NCBI RefSeq assembly: GCF_032854445.1
Contig: NC_088307.1
Coordinates: forward strand, 9,810,017-9,858,000
DNA length: 47,984 nt
Direction of reading: 5' to 3'
Source of the DNA: Liolophura sinensis
Lineage: Eukaryota; Mollusca; Polyplacophora; Chitonida; Chitonidae
Position 1 is the first letter of the stretch, and each line of letters opens with the position of its first letter. The notes below the pieces were generated by a model. The model worked only from the letters and a program-made list of their open reading frames with translations. It made no database searches and was not told the DNA's origin. The translations under genes were made by a program, and so were the position numbers. Positions 20,901 to 31,250 of this stretch are shown one piece after another.

Positions 20901-22496
20901 AGTATTCAGACGTCACTGTGAATCGACATCTTAATATTTTTTGTTTAATTATTATCCATTTTTTCTCTCTCAGTCTGTGTTGCGTAGTAACATACCAGTC
21001 ACGGTTGGTTGGTTTTCAGCGGCCGTTGTCTTATGAAAATTAGTTAGGTCCCTTATAACTTATGGCTGTCTCTCCCAGGGCTTGCTGAACTGAGGTGATC
21101 CCATACTAGCTAATCCTGACTTCTGGTCTGTCGACAGGATTGCTTTTCCAGCATATGAAGTACACAGAAAGCAGTATACATCACAACAGAAGGAAAATGA
21201 ACGCATATGGCTTTCTTATCTGCGTGCATTTTGTTCGTTCCTTTATACTATCGTTTATTTGATTTCTTTGCCTGTTTGTTTGTTGTATGTTTACCTATTC
21301 ATTTGTTTATTTTGTAATTTGTTCCCTCGTTTTTTTGTTTTCTGAAAGTTTATTTGATTAATAGATTGATTAAATAACTGTTTGTCTCGTGTGTTGGTAT
21401 GTTGGTTAGTTGCTGGTTCGTCCCTTCGTTCGTCCATTTCTTTGTTCCATAGTTTCTTTGATTGCTTGTGAGTTTGTTTATTTGATTTATTGACTGTGTG
21501 TTCATTTTCTTTATATGTTTACAACATAACGTTCGTAATATTACATCCACCACACAACAATACAGTGTGGTCTTGTAGCAATCTGCATTGTGATATTATA
21601 TATATATATTATATATATTATATAATTAGACCATGTGAAGGAAAGTGGTATTCAGCGCCTGCGGTTGATCACAACTTGTCGAGAGCTGACAATTTCTGGT
21701 ATCCTATCCTATATCTATACTTTAAATCGCTAAATGGATGCAGTACCTCATTACAACTTCCGTTTTTCGGAAAGGATGTAATTCTGTGTATTTTAGGGTG
21801 TAATGTCTTTTTTCACTTCCAGCCTGCCTTTTTTGGTGTAGAGGTGCATGCTTGGTATCAAAATTATGGACATTGTCTTATCTTTGGGCAGGTATGAGTT
21901 TTACTGTTGAAAGTTTGAAATTCTGGGCGACAGGACACAAGGTGTGAGGTAGTGATGAGGCCGCGAGCGACGTCCCCTTGGCGTTGCTGGGCACCCCTCC
22001 CGGCTGCCAGCATTGAAAGGTCCAGATTTTGACTGCCAACCTTTGTCAAGATTTTTATGGCTTCTTTCTCACAGGCTGGGCCAGGTATGCACCAAAGCTT
22101 ATTGGCCACGGAATGTTTGGGACTGAGCTACAGCGCTAAACGTTAACATTGTCGCTTGTGGAAAATTAATGGGGTTCTGGGGCCTTATCACAAACAAACA
22201 AACGTCAGAGTTGCACACCAAGGCAGGTGACTGCAGTAGAATAAACGCACGTGATCGTTCGATATCTGCACGAGATCGTTGGATATTGCCTCGTGAACGT
22301 GGAATATTACTTTGTGAGCGTGACGTTACTTTACTTTGTGAACGTGACGTTACACTACATCTGACTAGCTACCTGATAAACCTGTGGACGTAAGTTCACA
22401 GCCCAACCAATCGTCGCTGGGTTTGAGTTCGTGTTCCCATTGGTCGACTTTCATATTACATTATATTCATTGCATGTTTCTGTGCGATGACAACAC
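20901..22496. other. No gene established; simple sequence
   Basis: T/G-rich low-complexity DNA at about 21230-21500 and a short (TA)n tract at 21596-21626. The frame 21490-21897 crosses the TA tract and is rejected. Around 22247-22352 the motif TTTGTGAACGTGACGTTAC and relatives repeat imperfectly about every 24 bp. Confidence 0.5.
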
Positions 22497-22645
22497 AGCA
22501 TTCTGAGTCGTTCTAGACCAAAAAATATCTAATAAATTGTTATTACCATCACCGCACATTTTTTTACCTTTCTGCTTAGGCCATGGTGCTAGGGAGTATG
22601 GGTGTGTACGCAATTAAATGAGAAACTGAGGTAAATTAACACGTG
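22497..22645 (-). repeat. Repeat D, 3' half
   Basis: Antisense blocks TAGGCCATGGTGCTAGGGAG and GAAACTGAGGTAAATTAACA match repeat D; the 5' end is missing. Confidence 0.65.
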
Positions 22646-22899
22646 TAGCCACAAGTCAATAATCAATGTCGTTGCTCTTTTTTTTTTACTCTCCTTAAAG
22701 CAATCTTTTATATTAATAAACACACTGAGATGGGGTGCAATAATAAAAGTACTGACTGCACAATTACAGACATATCTGTGCATGTAATAGCAGAATTATT
22801 CCCTTGTTGCCCAAAAGGAATTAGTGACTACAAGGTAAGATTCACTTTAGCGTACGTTGTTTTGTCATACAAACTCAGCTCCGATCTGATTACTCGGTC
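22646..22899. other. No feature recognised
   Basis: Short unassigned spacer between repeat D and the next SINE-A. Confidence 0.5.
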
Positions 22900-23157
22900 C
22901 GGGTCTCCGTGGCCGAGGGGGTTAGCACACCAGCGTGGCGCAATGACTTAAAAGCCTCTCGCCAATGAGGTCGCTGTGAGTTGAAGTCCAGCTTAGGATG
23001 GCTTCCTCGCCGGCCGTATGTGGGATGGTGTCTCAGCAACCTGCTGATGGTTGTGGGTTTCCACCGGGCCGTGTCCGGTTTCCTCCCACCATAATGCTGG
23101 CCGCCGTCAGATAAGCGAAACATTCTTACGGCGTAAATAAATAAATAAATATATAAA
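22900..23157 (+). mobile_element. SINE-A, full length
   Basis: Head starts GGGTCTCCGTGGCCGAGGGG with A-box-like GGCCGAGGGGGTTAGCAC. The B-box is slightly changed (GAGTTGAAGTCC). The core and 3' domain are present, with AAGCGAAACATTCTTACGGC in place of the usual end, then an (AAAT)n tail. Minus-strand frames here are artefacts. Confidence 0.93.
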
Positions 23158-23696
23158 TTACACTGCCTAGTGTGAGATTCGATTTCTGTCATTAATTTAA
23201 CTGTTGCCGTAGGCAACTCGTGATTGTTAGCTACGATTCATTGTTATAGGTGAGCAATTCTGTCCGGGTGTATCCCTGCATTTGAGCACGAATTGACCTT
23301 AATCCATTGTTGTTCTTTTTGTATAATCTGGCTATATCTTGTAAACAGCTATTCACATTTGTTCTTTTGTCAACACTTTACCTCGTGTGTGTTTCACTCT
23401 TTTTCATGTCTTTAACATCATTCATTCTCTGTTGATTCATTCATGCCTTTATCGTCTGATTCTTTCACGTGTCTACCACGAAACCGCCAATTTTAATCTT
23501 GCGTGATTCAGTACTTGTTCATTTCCTCTTTTCTCTTATTTATTAATTAACACAGTAGATGCCTTTGTGTGGTTTCGCTCATTGTGGCCTTACGAGCAGA
23601 GCATTCAGGAAATAGCAAAAGTACTTGGTTACTTATCACCAAATTCCTGATAAAAGAGAGCATACTTGTCATCGTAGTTTCCAGCAGAGAATGTAC
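23158..23696. other. No feature recognised
   Basis: AT-rich spacer; nothing supported. Confidence 0.5.
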
Positions 23697-23723
23697 ACGA
23701 ATGTCTGCTTCGACGTATAGAAC
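23697..23723 (+). repeat. Terminal motif of the retroelement, upstream copy
   Basis: ACGAATGTCTGCTTCGACGT followed by ATAGAA matches the motif at the 3' ends of the element copies (24853-24877 and 34718-34740). Finding it upstream of the coding part suggests a tandem or pseudo-LTR arrangement. Confidence 0.5.
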
Positions 23724-23951
23724 TAGTTGCTATTTAATTTACATTCATTTAATTGTTGTTTTAACGCTTTACTAAATAAATTGTATACTTACCAGAAGTC
23801 AGTTTACGAATTTAATTTAATATTGATTTCAACCTACATACAAGAGTTACCATTCATGGGATGCTTCGAGCTGAGTTCATTGAGTTGCTGGAATTTCTCA
23901 TGGATAGCATCTAAGGGAAATTCGGGGAAACCATGGATCAACAGTGTATGG

Positions 23952-24540
23952 GGTATTCCGACGGGTACAAATTGTGCCCCTCTTTTGGCTGAGTTATACC
24001 TGTTCTCATATGAATACGACTATATGCAGAAACTATTAAGGAGTAATCTTCACCGGGCCCGATCTTTCTCATTCACTAAACGGTATATTGATGATCTGCT
24101 GGCTTTAAGCACTCCATATATAACAAAGGCTGTGAAATATATTTATCCATCTTAGTTGGATTTATAGGAAACTACAGACTCTCCAAATGATGCGTCTTAA
24201 CTGGACCAATATTTCTACAAAGACCAAAACGGTCTCCTCTCTCGCAGGCTTTACGACAAGAGGGATAGTTTCAATTTTGACATTGTAAATTATCCTTACT
24301 AATGTACCGAAGGGTCCTGCATATGGCGTGTACAGATCTCGCCTTGTAGCATTTGTTAGATCCTGTGTGTTGTGTGACGATTTCAGTCAATGTCACAAGT
24401 TATTACTGCAAAAACTAGTGCGTCAAAGTTATTCCATCAAAAGCCTTTACCACAAGTTACTTAAGTTTTACAATGAGTATAATTCTCTTGTAAGTAAACA
24501 CAGACAGAGTGTGCAGAATCTCTGGAGCTCTGCTTCATGA
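23952..24540 (+). pseudogene. Broken reverse transcriptase, probably Penelope-like
   Basis: Conceptual translation shows an RT palm with GIPTGTNCAPLLAELYLFSY (from 23952) and the catalytic box RYIDDLLAL (YIDD at 24084-24095), then, after a stop at 24153-24155, GLLSRRLYDKRDSFNF in the same frame. A frameshift near 24295 leads to YGVYRSRLVAFVRSC and a C-terminal helical segment ending near 24540. The GxPxGTNxAP...YIDD pattern is a retroelement RT; I place it nearest Penelope-like elements, with a non-LTR origin as the alternative. Fingers, the first catalytic Asp region and any endonuclease domain are absent. Stop codon and frameshift make it inactive. Confidence 0.82.
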
Positions 24541-24877
24541 TCGTATCTAATTCCACTTACTAGATCCCCACGTTGGATATATGAACAGTTGCAATCTAGG
24601 CGCAACTGAGATACATATTTTCTTATCGACAACTGATATTCTAGCGTGGTACACGATTTGTATACTGATTTCACTCAGTCGCCTAGGGCATACCTTGCGT
24701 CTTTCCAACACCACTGAAAACCGCTGACTGTTTCTCTGCATGATTCCGTCCTATTTTTTTTTTTAGTTCTATGGTGGTTTGTTTCATACGTAGTTATGGG
24801 AATTGCCCTCCAGAATTTACCCGGAACGTCCTTATTGGTCGACGGCAGGTATATGAATGTCTGTTTCGACGCATAAA
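24541..24877 (+). mobile_element. 3' non-coding region of the retroelement
   Basis: Shared with 34330-34740 in the same order: TTGGATATATGAACAGTTGC, TACTGATTTCACTCAGTCGC, GGAACGTCCTTATTGGTC and ATGAATGTCTGTTTCGACGC. The last motif marks the end. Confidence 0.75.
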
Positions 24878-25019
24878 TTCAAGGTAAGTTTAGAGTACAC
24901 GGCGACTTACCAACATAGAGCTCTCGTGCTGTCCCAATCAACAGGATGTAAATCCTCGTCGAATAATTCTCGACCACTGACGGGTAAGAAATTGCAGTTA
25001 TCATCAATGCATTTTTTGT

Positions 25020-25090
25020 TCGTGTGTCACCATTGGTCAGTTATCTCAATGTCGTTGCTGCTGTGGTTTTACTCTCTATGCTGTACGTCC
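25020..25090 (-). repeat. Repeat D 5'-end fragment
   Basis: TCGTTGCTGCTGTGGTTTTA and CTCTCTATGCTGTACG are the antisense of the repeat D start. Confidence 0.65.
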
Positions 25091-25184
25091 TTAATTATTC
25101 CAATTTATTGGACTGTGTTCGTTTATCTGCGAACTTGAATTCAGCTGGTGTTGATGCTACAGTCGATTACAAGTATTACTGAAG

Positions 25185-25375
25185 TGCTTCCACACGTCCC
25201 CTTTTTTTTATCTATCTGTTCAGGTAAAAAATGCTTAAAAAGTAGTAACTTAGACATCCCCTAGCATCATAGTTTATGCAGATCTAATTGAAACACAGTT
25301 ATAACGGATAGATAACAGTTAAATGTTATAAATGCATCTCATAACACATCACTGGTCAAGGAGTACTCATGAAGC
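25185..25375 (+). repeat. Repeat D, 3' part
   Basis: CTGTTCAGGTAAAAAATGCT, TCCCCTAGCATCATAGTTTA and ATAACACATCACTGGTCAAG match successive blocks of the second half of repeat D. Confidence 0.65.
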
Positions 25376-25609
25376 TGTGCTCTTATCATTTTTAAGAGCA
25401 GTTACCTGAAAACAATGCGTAGGGAGTGCTTTGTTTCTAAGATGTGGTTTTTGCCGAATAAAATGTACATTTAAAAGAAACTTACATGCCCAAACAAATG
25501 ACCTATGAGAATCGACGTAGCCACGTCAAATTATATACTGAGCGCTTCATTTTGAGATCGTCTATACAATGATTGGGATAGCTGTAGCCATAGCTATCGG
25601 ATACATAGT

Positions 25610-26070
25610 GAATCCCCAACTCATCACGTTCTACGAAAATGTGAAAATCGGCATCCTCAAACCTTTAATAAACATGATCCAGTCGTTTAAACTTTTGAAT
25701 TAAAAAGCAAAACGGGGGCCCAGCATGTTTGACATTCAAGCTTGTAAAAGCTAATTTAGATGCCTGTATTTCCTACATATTGACTCCCCTAATCATTTAG
25801 ACCTCAAAAATGTTAAAATCGGCATTGGCAAACTCCCTTTATGCGTAACCCAGTCGTCGAAACTTTAAAATGGAAAAATAAAACCGTGGTCAGCGTGTTT
25901 AAAACTTATGAACAAGTTACAGAGCATGAGTAGTCGTGACGAGTAGTCGTGATTTCACTTCGATTTACCCTGCTCTCAATTAGATAGACGAGTTCAAGAC
26001 AAGGTCTGACTCAACTATTAATTAATTGAATTAAAAATCCAAAAGATGTTTAAAGTCGGTTTAAGATGTT
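25610..26070. repeat. Diverged ~175-bp tandem duplication
   Basis: About 25610-25755 and 25785-25925 align: AATGTGAAAATCGGCATCCT with AATGTTAAAATCGGCATTGG, CCAGTCGTTTAAACTTTTGA with CCAGTCGTCGAAACTTTAAA, and CAGCATGTTTGACATT with CAGCGTGTTTAAAACTT. A weaker third unit may follow at about 25975-26070. Confidence 0.75.
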
Positions 26071-26087
26071 TTGCGTGAATAAAATTA

Positions 26088-26615
26088 AAGACGTACATCA
26101 TAGAGAGTAGTTCCAAAGAAGCGACGACTGTGTGACAGCTGGCAAATGGTCACACGTAACCGATGAATTACGGCCCCTTGTCAATTTACCCCAGTCTGAG
26201 TTTTATTCTACCTGTTCACATAAATGCATAAATAGTAGCAACTGAGACGCTCCTCCCCCTCCCCGCCCTCCGCCCCAAGCACCAAGGCTTAAGCAGAATA
26301 ACGTAAAAAAAATATGGAGGCCTCAGTGACTCAGTTAGTTAGGGTAATGACCCAGGAGCCTCTCACCAATGCGGTCGATGTGAGTTAAAGTACAGCTCAC
26401 CCTGGCTTCCGGTCCGGTCGTACATGGGAAGGTCTGCCAGCAACCTGGCGGATGGTTGTGGGTTTCAACCGGGCTTTGTCCGGTTTCCTCCCACCATGAT
26501 GCTGGCCGCCGTCGTGTAAGTGAAATATCCTTGAGTACTGCGTAAAACACCAATCAAATAAATAAATAAATAAAATATGCAGAGATGTTAACTGCATTTA
26601 TTAGACGTCGCTAGT
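26088..26615 (+). repeat. Repeat D split by a SINE-A insertion
   Basis: Repeat D runs 26088-26316 (GACGACTGTGTGACAGCTGG to AACGTAAAAAAAATATG) and resumes at 26580 (CAGAGATGTTAACTGC). Removing the SINE and one copy of AAAATATG restores the AAAAAATGCAGTGATGTT order seen in the 16071 copy. Confidence 0.88.
26317..26571 (+). mobile_element. SINE-A nested in repeat D
   Basis: Sense copy with flanking direct repeat AAAATATG (26309-26316 and 26572-26579). The head is altered (GAGGCCTCAGTGACTCAGTT), the core is intact, and the tail is (AAAT)n. It post-dates this repeat D copy. Confidence 0.95.
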
Positions 26616-26639
26616 GGCAGTCTTTCATTGGAAAGCTAG

Positions 26640-26832
26640 GGCGTCGTCTGGTGCATGGGTGTATATGGTAGGGAAGCGTATGTTGGTACTTTTAAGCCTA
26701 TACGTGAACAGTTGGAATAAAACCCTGAGGTCAGTTGTCAAGAGACCGGATTTCATCTGTGACATGCGTTGTCATACGTCAACTATCATACTGTAGTCGT
26801 CGCTGCTCTGGTTTTATTCTCTACGCTGTCGT
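26640..26832 (-). repeat. Repeat D, antisense copy
   Basis: Read on minus: GAGAATAAAACCAGAGCAGC, ACTGACCTCAGGGTTTTATT and CCAACTGTTCACGTATAGGC. It lies tail to tail with the preceding copy, forming an inverted pair around the SINE. Confidence 0.8.
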
Positions 26833-26839
26833 TATTATT

Positions 26840-29060
26840 ATTATAGCTATAGATCTGAACAAACTGTGCACTTTTGAGACAGCTCCATCGCCATATAGAT
26901 AATGTTTGCAGCAAAAAAAAAAAAATAAGGAAATGTGTGACATCAGTGAAATATCATAACATTACAACATTAACTGTTACTATAAACTGACAAATATTAC
27001 AACGCATGGGTTCCATCCAAGAATGGCAGATGTCGTTTCCAAATTCAATAAAACTCTTCATAAGGAGAAATCATGTTTTTAAATTATCCTTTTTCGTATA
27101 TTTAAAAACCTGTATTTAAACAAAGTTTCATCCAGGATTGACAGTTGATGCATGTTGTGGGGCTAAAAAGTGTCAAGCTAGAAATTAAAACTGGCTGCCA
27201 GAAAGAACAAAAATGAACATCTTAATGACGGAAATTAAAAAAAAAAATTAAAAAAAAAAACAAAATTAAAAAAAAACAAAATTAAAAAAAACAAGAGAAC
27301 CTATTGTTAATTTACAACCAGTGACGTCATTGTATTAATCTAAAAGCCTTATTATTTAACAGACTGGGTCAGTACTGGGTTGATTTACTGTTAAATTAAG
27401 TCTTGTTGAGAACAGCACAAGGCAGTGTTACGCCAACAAAAGTATTGTGTTGTAAAAACAGAACAAGCCTGCCATGTTTAACACATGATAACCCTTAACA
27501 TAATCTGTTAATTAGTTAATATAGTGAACTGTAACTGCGCACTGAGCAACTCAGACAATCGAGTATGAAGAGTCTATGTTAAGTTATGCATTGCTTACCA
27601 GGATGTTGTCACAATGCGTTTGATGTTAAACCCAAGGTCAATTAAGGGTAAATGCTTGCGGTTAGTTTCTTTGAGTTAGGCGCCTGGCACTACCAGTTTC
27701 GGCAAAAAAAAAGTTACAGAAACAAAAAGCTTCCTTGTGAAACTTGCCCGTAAAGTGACGTGCAGACTTAGCGTTTGTGTGTTATTTGTACAAGTAGGTC
27801 TGAGTTTTCCTACAAGTGCGACGACGTGTTTAACATGTTTAAATAATGTTATAATGAACAGATACAATGTTTCAGAGAACTTTTACAACTTATTACCTAA
27901 GTCCCTGCAGGCAAAACCACCTACTGTAGTTCTTCAGCCTTTTCACATGTTTGCAGGGTATTTATTCAAGCATATTCTGAAGGTATTGTTCTGTGTTGAC
28001 TGATAAAGTCATATCTTTGGTATGAAAACATGAAACTGGCCAATCCAACCAATGCAGTTCTTTCAACAATGTGCATAATGAATATAGTTCTTTCGTGTGC
28101 GAAACGGCTGGGGAACTAGGATACTACTTATTTACTCCATGCACCTATTGTGAAAACACCACCCCAAACTACAGGTGTTAAGTGTAAACTACAGGTGTTA
28201 CATGCCCACAATCCACATAACATTTCCTCACAAAAAATGCTTTTTTTTGAGGAAGTGAGAATTTTCCGTTCAGCGAGACGTTGAATGATTTTGCACTAGA
28301 AAACAGATGGTTGTATGAAATGACAGAAGGAACTCCAGTCATTAAACATTAACTTTAGCACGTATCACAGATAACAAATTTGACGTTAAACAAAAGTTTG
28401 TAAAATAAAAGGATAAAAAATTTTGAGGCACAAAATACCTGGCGTCCTGGCACGTGTTCCTTGATCAGCCTAAGCCAAATCGAAGTCATATAATCATCTC
28501 TCAAACATCCCAAGTGAAATTAAACTAAAAGCTCTAAAAATGATTTATCTGACCTATAAGGCCTATAATAAATAAACTTTATAACACCCAAATGTTTCGA
28601 CATGCATGTATATATATTTGTATAGCTTGCGTGAAGGGTCTGAAGGGCTTTTTTTCTATTTTTTTCCTATTATTGGTATTAATTAATCACTCACTTAATT
28701 AATTCACTCATGAAGTAAGTTGCACTATTCGTGCTGAAAGCAATAACGGTAATTTACGACGGTAACTGTAATTTTCGACACTTTACGATATATATATGCC
28801 TATTTATGTCATTGTTTTCCGATTAGCCTGGAGAGCACTACAAAAGGAGACCTCTTTGGTGTTCAACACCTCACGCTGTAACTTCCTTTGGCTGCTCGTA
28901 AAACATCCTTGCAATGTGTGACGATCTCGAACTGCCCTCTGGTGTTACTTCCCTCAGGCAAAGTTCTCTACCTTCCTATAACAGATTAATGTCTGTCCGA
29001 GCCTGTATCATGGCGTGAACAAGTCGTTGTTTTTAACATCAGCCCGGAAAAGAAACATTT
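26840..29060. other. No gene seen
   Basis: A-rich tract at about 27236-27296 and a 20-bp tandem repeat (AAACTACAGGTGTTA) at 28166-28200. Possible repeat F traces at about 27400-27520. A frame at 27737-28003 begins at GTG and not ATG, and is not supported. Confidence 0.5.
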
Positions 29061-29065
29061 TTTTC

Positions 29066-29160
29066 TGAATGTTTTATCACTTTATCTGCTCTCAAGCAGA
29101 ACAGAGTCGATATAAATCTTTATTCACCGTTGGGTGGTACTGGGATAACACTTTCATTGC
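29066..29160 (+). repeat. Direct repeat pair, copy 1
   Basis: GAATGTTTTATCACTTTATC, TATAAATCTTTATTCACCGT and TGGGTGGTACTGGGATAACA recur in order at 29527-29640, 461 bp downstream. Confidence 0.8.
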
Positions 29161-29526
29161 GATCTCTACATTTATCACGCTTGTTACTACTTTCAGAGTT
29201 CATTTTAAAGTTGTTTAAAGCCTATTTTTGCCTCGTGTGTAAAGCTTAATGGCATTTCATTGTGTAATAAACACTGGGGAACCGTTAGATAAAGATGTAT
29301 AAGACCGACTGCACGGCAGTACAAATCCATACATACCATGCTTAACTGCTTACACGGTTAATGCGGTTAACACATGAGACCTGGACTCCATGTCATTCAG
29401 AGACAGGTAGGGCCATCATAAACAACCACATTAATTCATCTTGGTATGCAAGGCTTAGTAGCATTGGCATGACGAGTGTATCACACATGGGAGACAGAGC
29501 TCACCAGCTACTCGCAATTTATATCT
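29161..29526. other. No feature recognised between the direct repeats
   Basis: About 365 bp with no ORF or known repeat. With its flanks it has the shape of a short LTR-bounded or duplicated unit, but no primer-binding site or polypurine tract was identified. Confidence 0.35.
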
Positions 29527-29640
29527 AAATGTTTTATCACTTTATTTTGCTCGCAACCAGAATACCAATAGTCAAGTAATAACAAGGCGATAACAATCTT
29601 TATTCACCCGTGGGTGGTATTGGTATAATACTTTTATTGG
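29527..29640 (+). repeat. Direct repeat pair, copy 2
   Basis: AAATGTTTTATCACTTTATT, ACAATCTTTATTCACCCGTG and GGTGGTATTGGTATAATACT. It carries an approximately 18-bp insertion relative to copy 1 (around AATAGTCAAGTAATAACAA). Confidence 0.8.
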
Positions 29641-29732
29641 TGTTTATCTTGTCTTGTAATGACTTTGTTCTTACATTCACTTGTGTAAAAAGTTCTTCAA
29701 AAAATATATTTGCCTTTCATTGTCTTACATTT

Positions 29733-29800
29733 TACTTGATTGGTTTTTTTTATGTCGTACACAACAATATTTCACTTATACGATGGCGGCCAGCATTATC
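29733..29800 (-). mobile_element. SINE-A 3' fragment
   Basis: TTACTTGATTGGTTTTTTTT, then ACACAACAATATTTCACTTA and CGATGGCGGCCAGCATTAT; core and head absent. Confidence 0.82.
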
Positions 29801-29982
29801 ATTGTCCAATAATTAGAAGCTATATAGATATATCAACAAAACATTTGCAACCCCAAAAATAATATCCGCATATTATACTGCACAGTATTATTTCCTTCGC
29901 GCGTTCCAGCTGGGTAAAAGATGTGACAAAAAAGTTTCAATTTTAAAAATAAAAAACCGAATCTAGCACAAAAATCAAACAC

Positions 29983-30560
29983 CAGGTATGAAACACATCC
30001 CCGTCACAGTATGCTGACACCAGACGTGACACCCAGTTCTGTAATGGTATGCTGACACCAGAGATGACTCCCAATCACATCACAGTATACTGACACCAAG
30101 TATGGCACACAACCCCGTCACAGTATGCTGACATCAGATATGACATCCAACCCCGTCAGAATATGCTGACACCAGGCATGACACCACTTCCCGTCACAGT
30201 ATACTGACACCAAGTATGGTATACAGTATGATGACATCAGACATGACACCCAATCCCGTCATAGTATGCTGACACCAGACATGACACCACTCCCAGTCAC
30301 AGGATTCTGATACCAGGTATGGCACACAACCCCGTCACTGTGTACTGACACCAGGCATGACATCACATTCCGTCACAGTTCTGGGTTTGGCACATAAGCC
30401 CGTCAGAGTATTATGACATCAGACATGACACCCAACCCGTCATAGTATGCTGACACCAGGCATGACACCACCTCCCACCACAATATACTGAAACGAAGCA
30501 TGATACCACGTCCCGTCACAGTATAGACCAGGTATGGCACACAACCCAGTCACAGTTGCG
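29983..30560. repeat. Degenerate ~38-bp minisatellite
   Basis: Roughly 14 imperfect units with consensus CCCGTCACAGTATGCTGACA then CCAGACATGACACCCAAT. Units vary in length and sequence much more than in the other arrays, implying greater age. Confidence 0.9.
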
Positions 30561-30663
30561 GACACCGAGGCCGACATGCGTTTGACATATTCCATGACAT
30601 AGGGGATCATTGGGAAAAATGACTGGGTATGACCCAGCGATACCATTTACTCATCAATACGCA

Positions 30664-30904
30664 TATTTACTTATTTGGTGGTTGTTTAACATCCCTTTCA
30701 AGAATGTTTTACTTATAGGCAATATCGATCATTTTCATGGGTGGATTAAACCAGTGTGGCCAGGGGTAAACCGCCGACCATTGTCAATTTACTGGCCAAC
30801 TATCTCCCTGCTGACTTGTGAGTGGGTATCTTTACATTCACTGTCCAAGGTCGGAGTTGAACCCGCATATCGCTTGCCTTGCCAACTGAACTACGTGCGA
30901 CACA
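30664..30904 (-). mobile_element. Second tRNA-derived SINE family (SINE-A2)
   Basis: On minus the head reads CGTAGTTCAGTTGGCAAGGC (A-box) and GCGGGTTCAACTCCGACC (B-box). A core unlike SINE-A follows, then a 3' end AAACATTCTTGAAAGGGATG, TTAAACAACCACCAAATAAG that is related in layout but different in sequence. One copy only. No target-site duplication identified. Confidence 0.75.
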
Positions 30905-31129
30905 GTAATATTGAGGAATGTTACTTAGAGGCATTAAGTCTATGCTAACAACAGCAACCAGCATGTACTGATTTAGGTCTATAACAACCAAAGTATGGAT
31001 GTTGCTTGACGGTATGGTTTATGTATTATGTATGGTTTTAAGTCGTAAAAAACAGCATAGTGAGTAAAAGGGTAAAAGGGAGACTGGCGAATAGTTGGCA
31101 TATCTATCTATGTATGTATGCTCCAGATT

Positions 31130-31250
31130 TCATGTCGTTAAAATTTTTTCAGTCATATGACAACGAGGAGTCATTAGGTGTGTTTACAGATACTGTGTCT
31201 TCTTGTTGCAGAGCGGGTCCATGTTGCCAAGGTGCTGCCTCTACTGAAAT
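31130..31250 (-). repeat. Repeat B 3'-part fragment
   Basis: TTTTTTCAGTCATATGACAA, GGAGTCATTAGGTGTGTTTA and CTTCTTGTTGCAGAGCGG match the 3' half of the 1146-1475 copy. Confidence 0.7.

Noticed and set aside
21490-21897. 135-codon plus-strand frame
   Set aside because: It runs through a TA microsatellite (IYIYYIYYII) and has no recognisable domain.
27737-28003. 88-codon frame with a signal-peptide-like start
   Set aside because: It opens with GTG, not ATG, which is not expected for a nuclear animal gene, and has no splice or promoter support.
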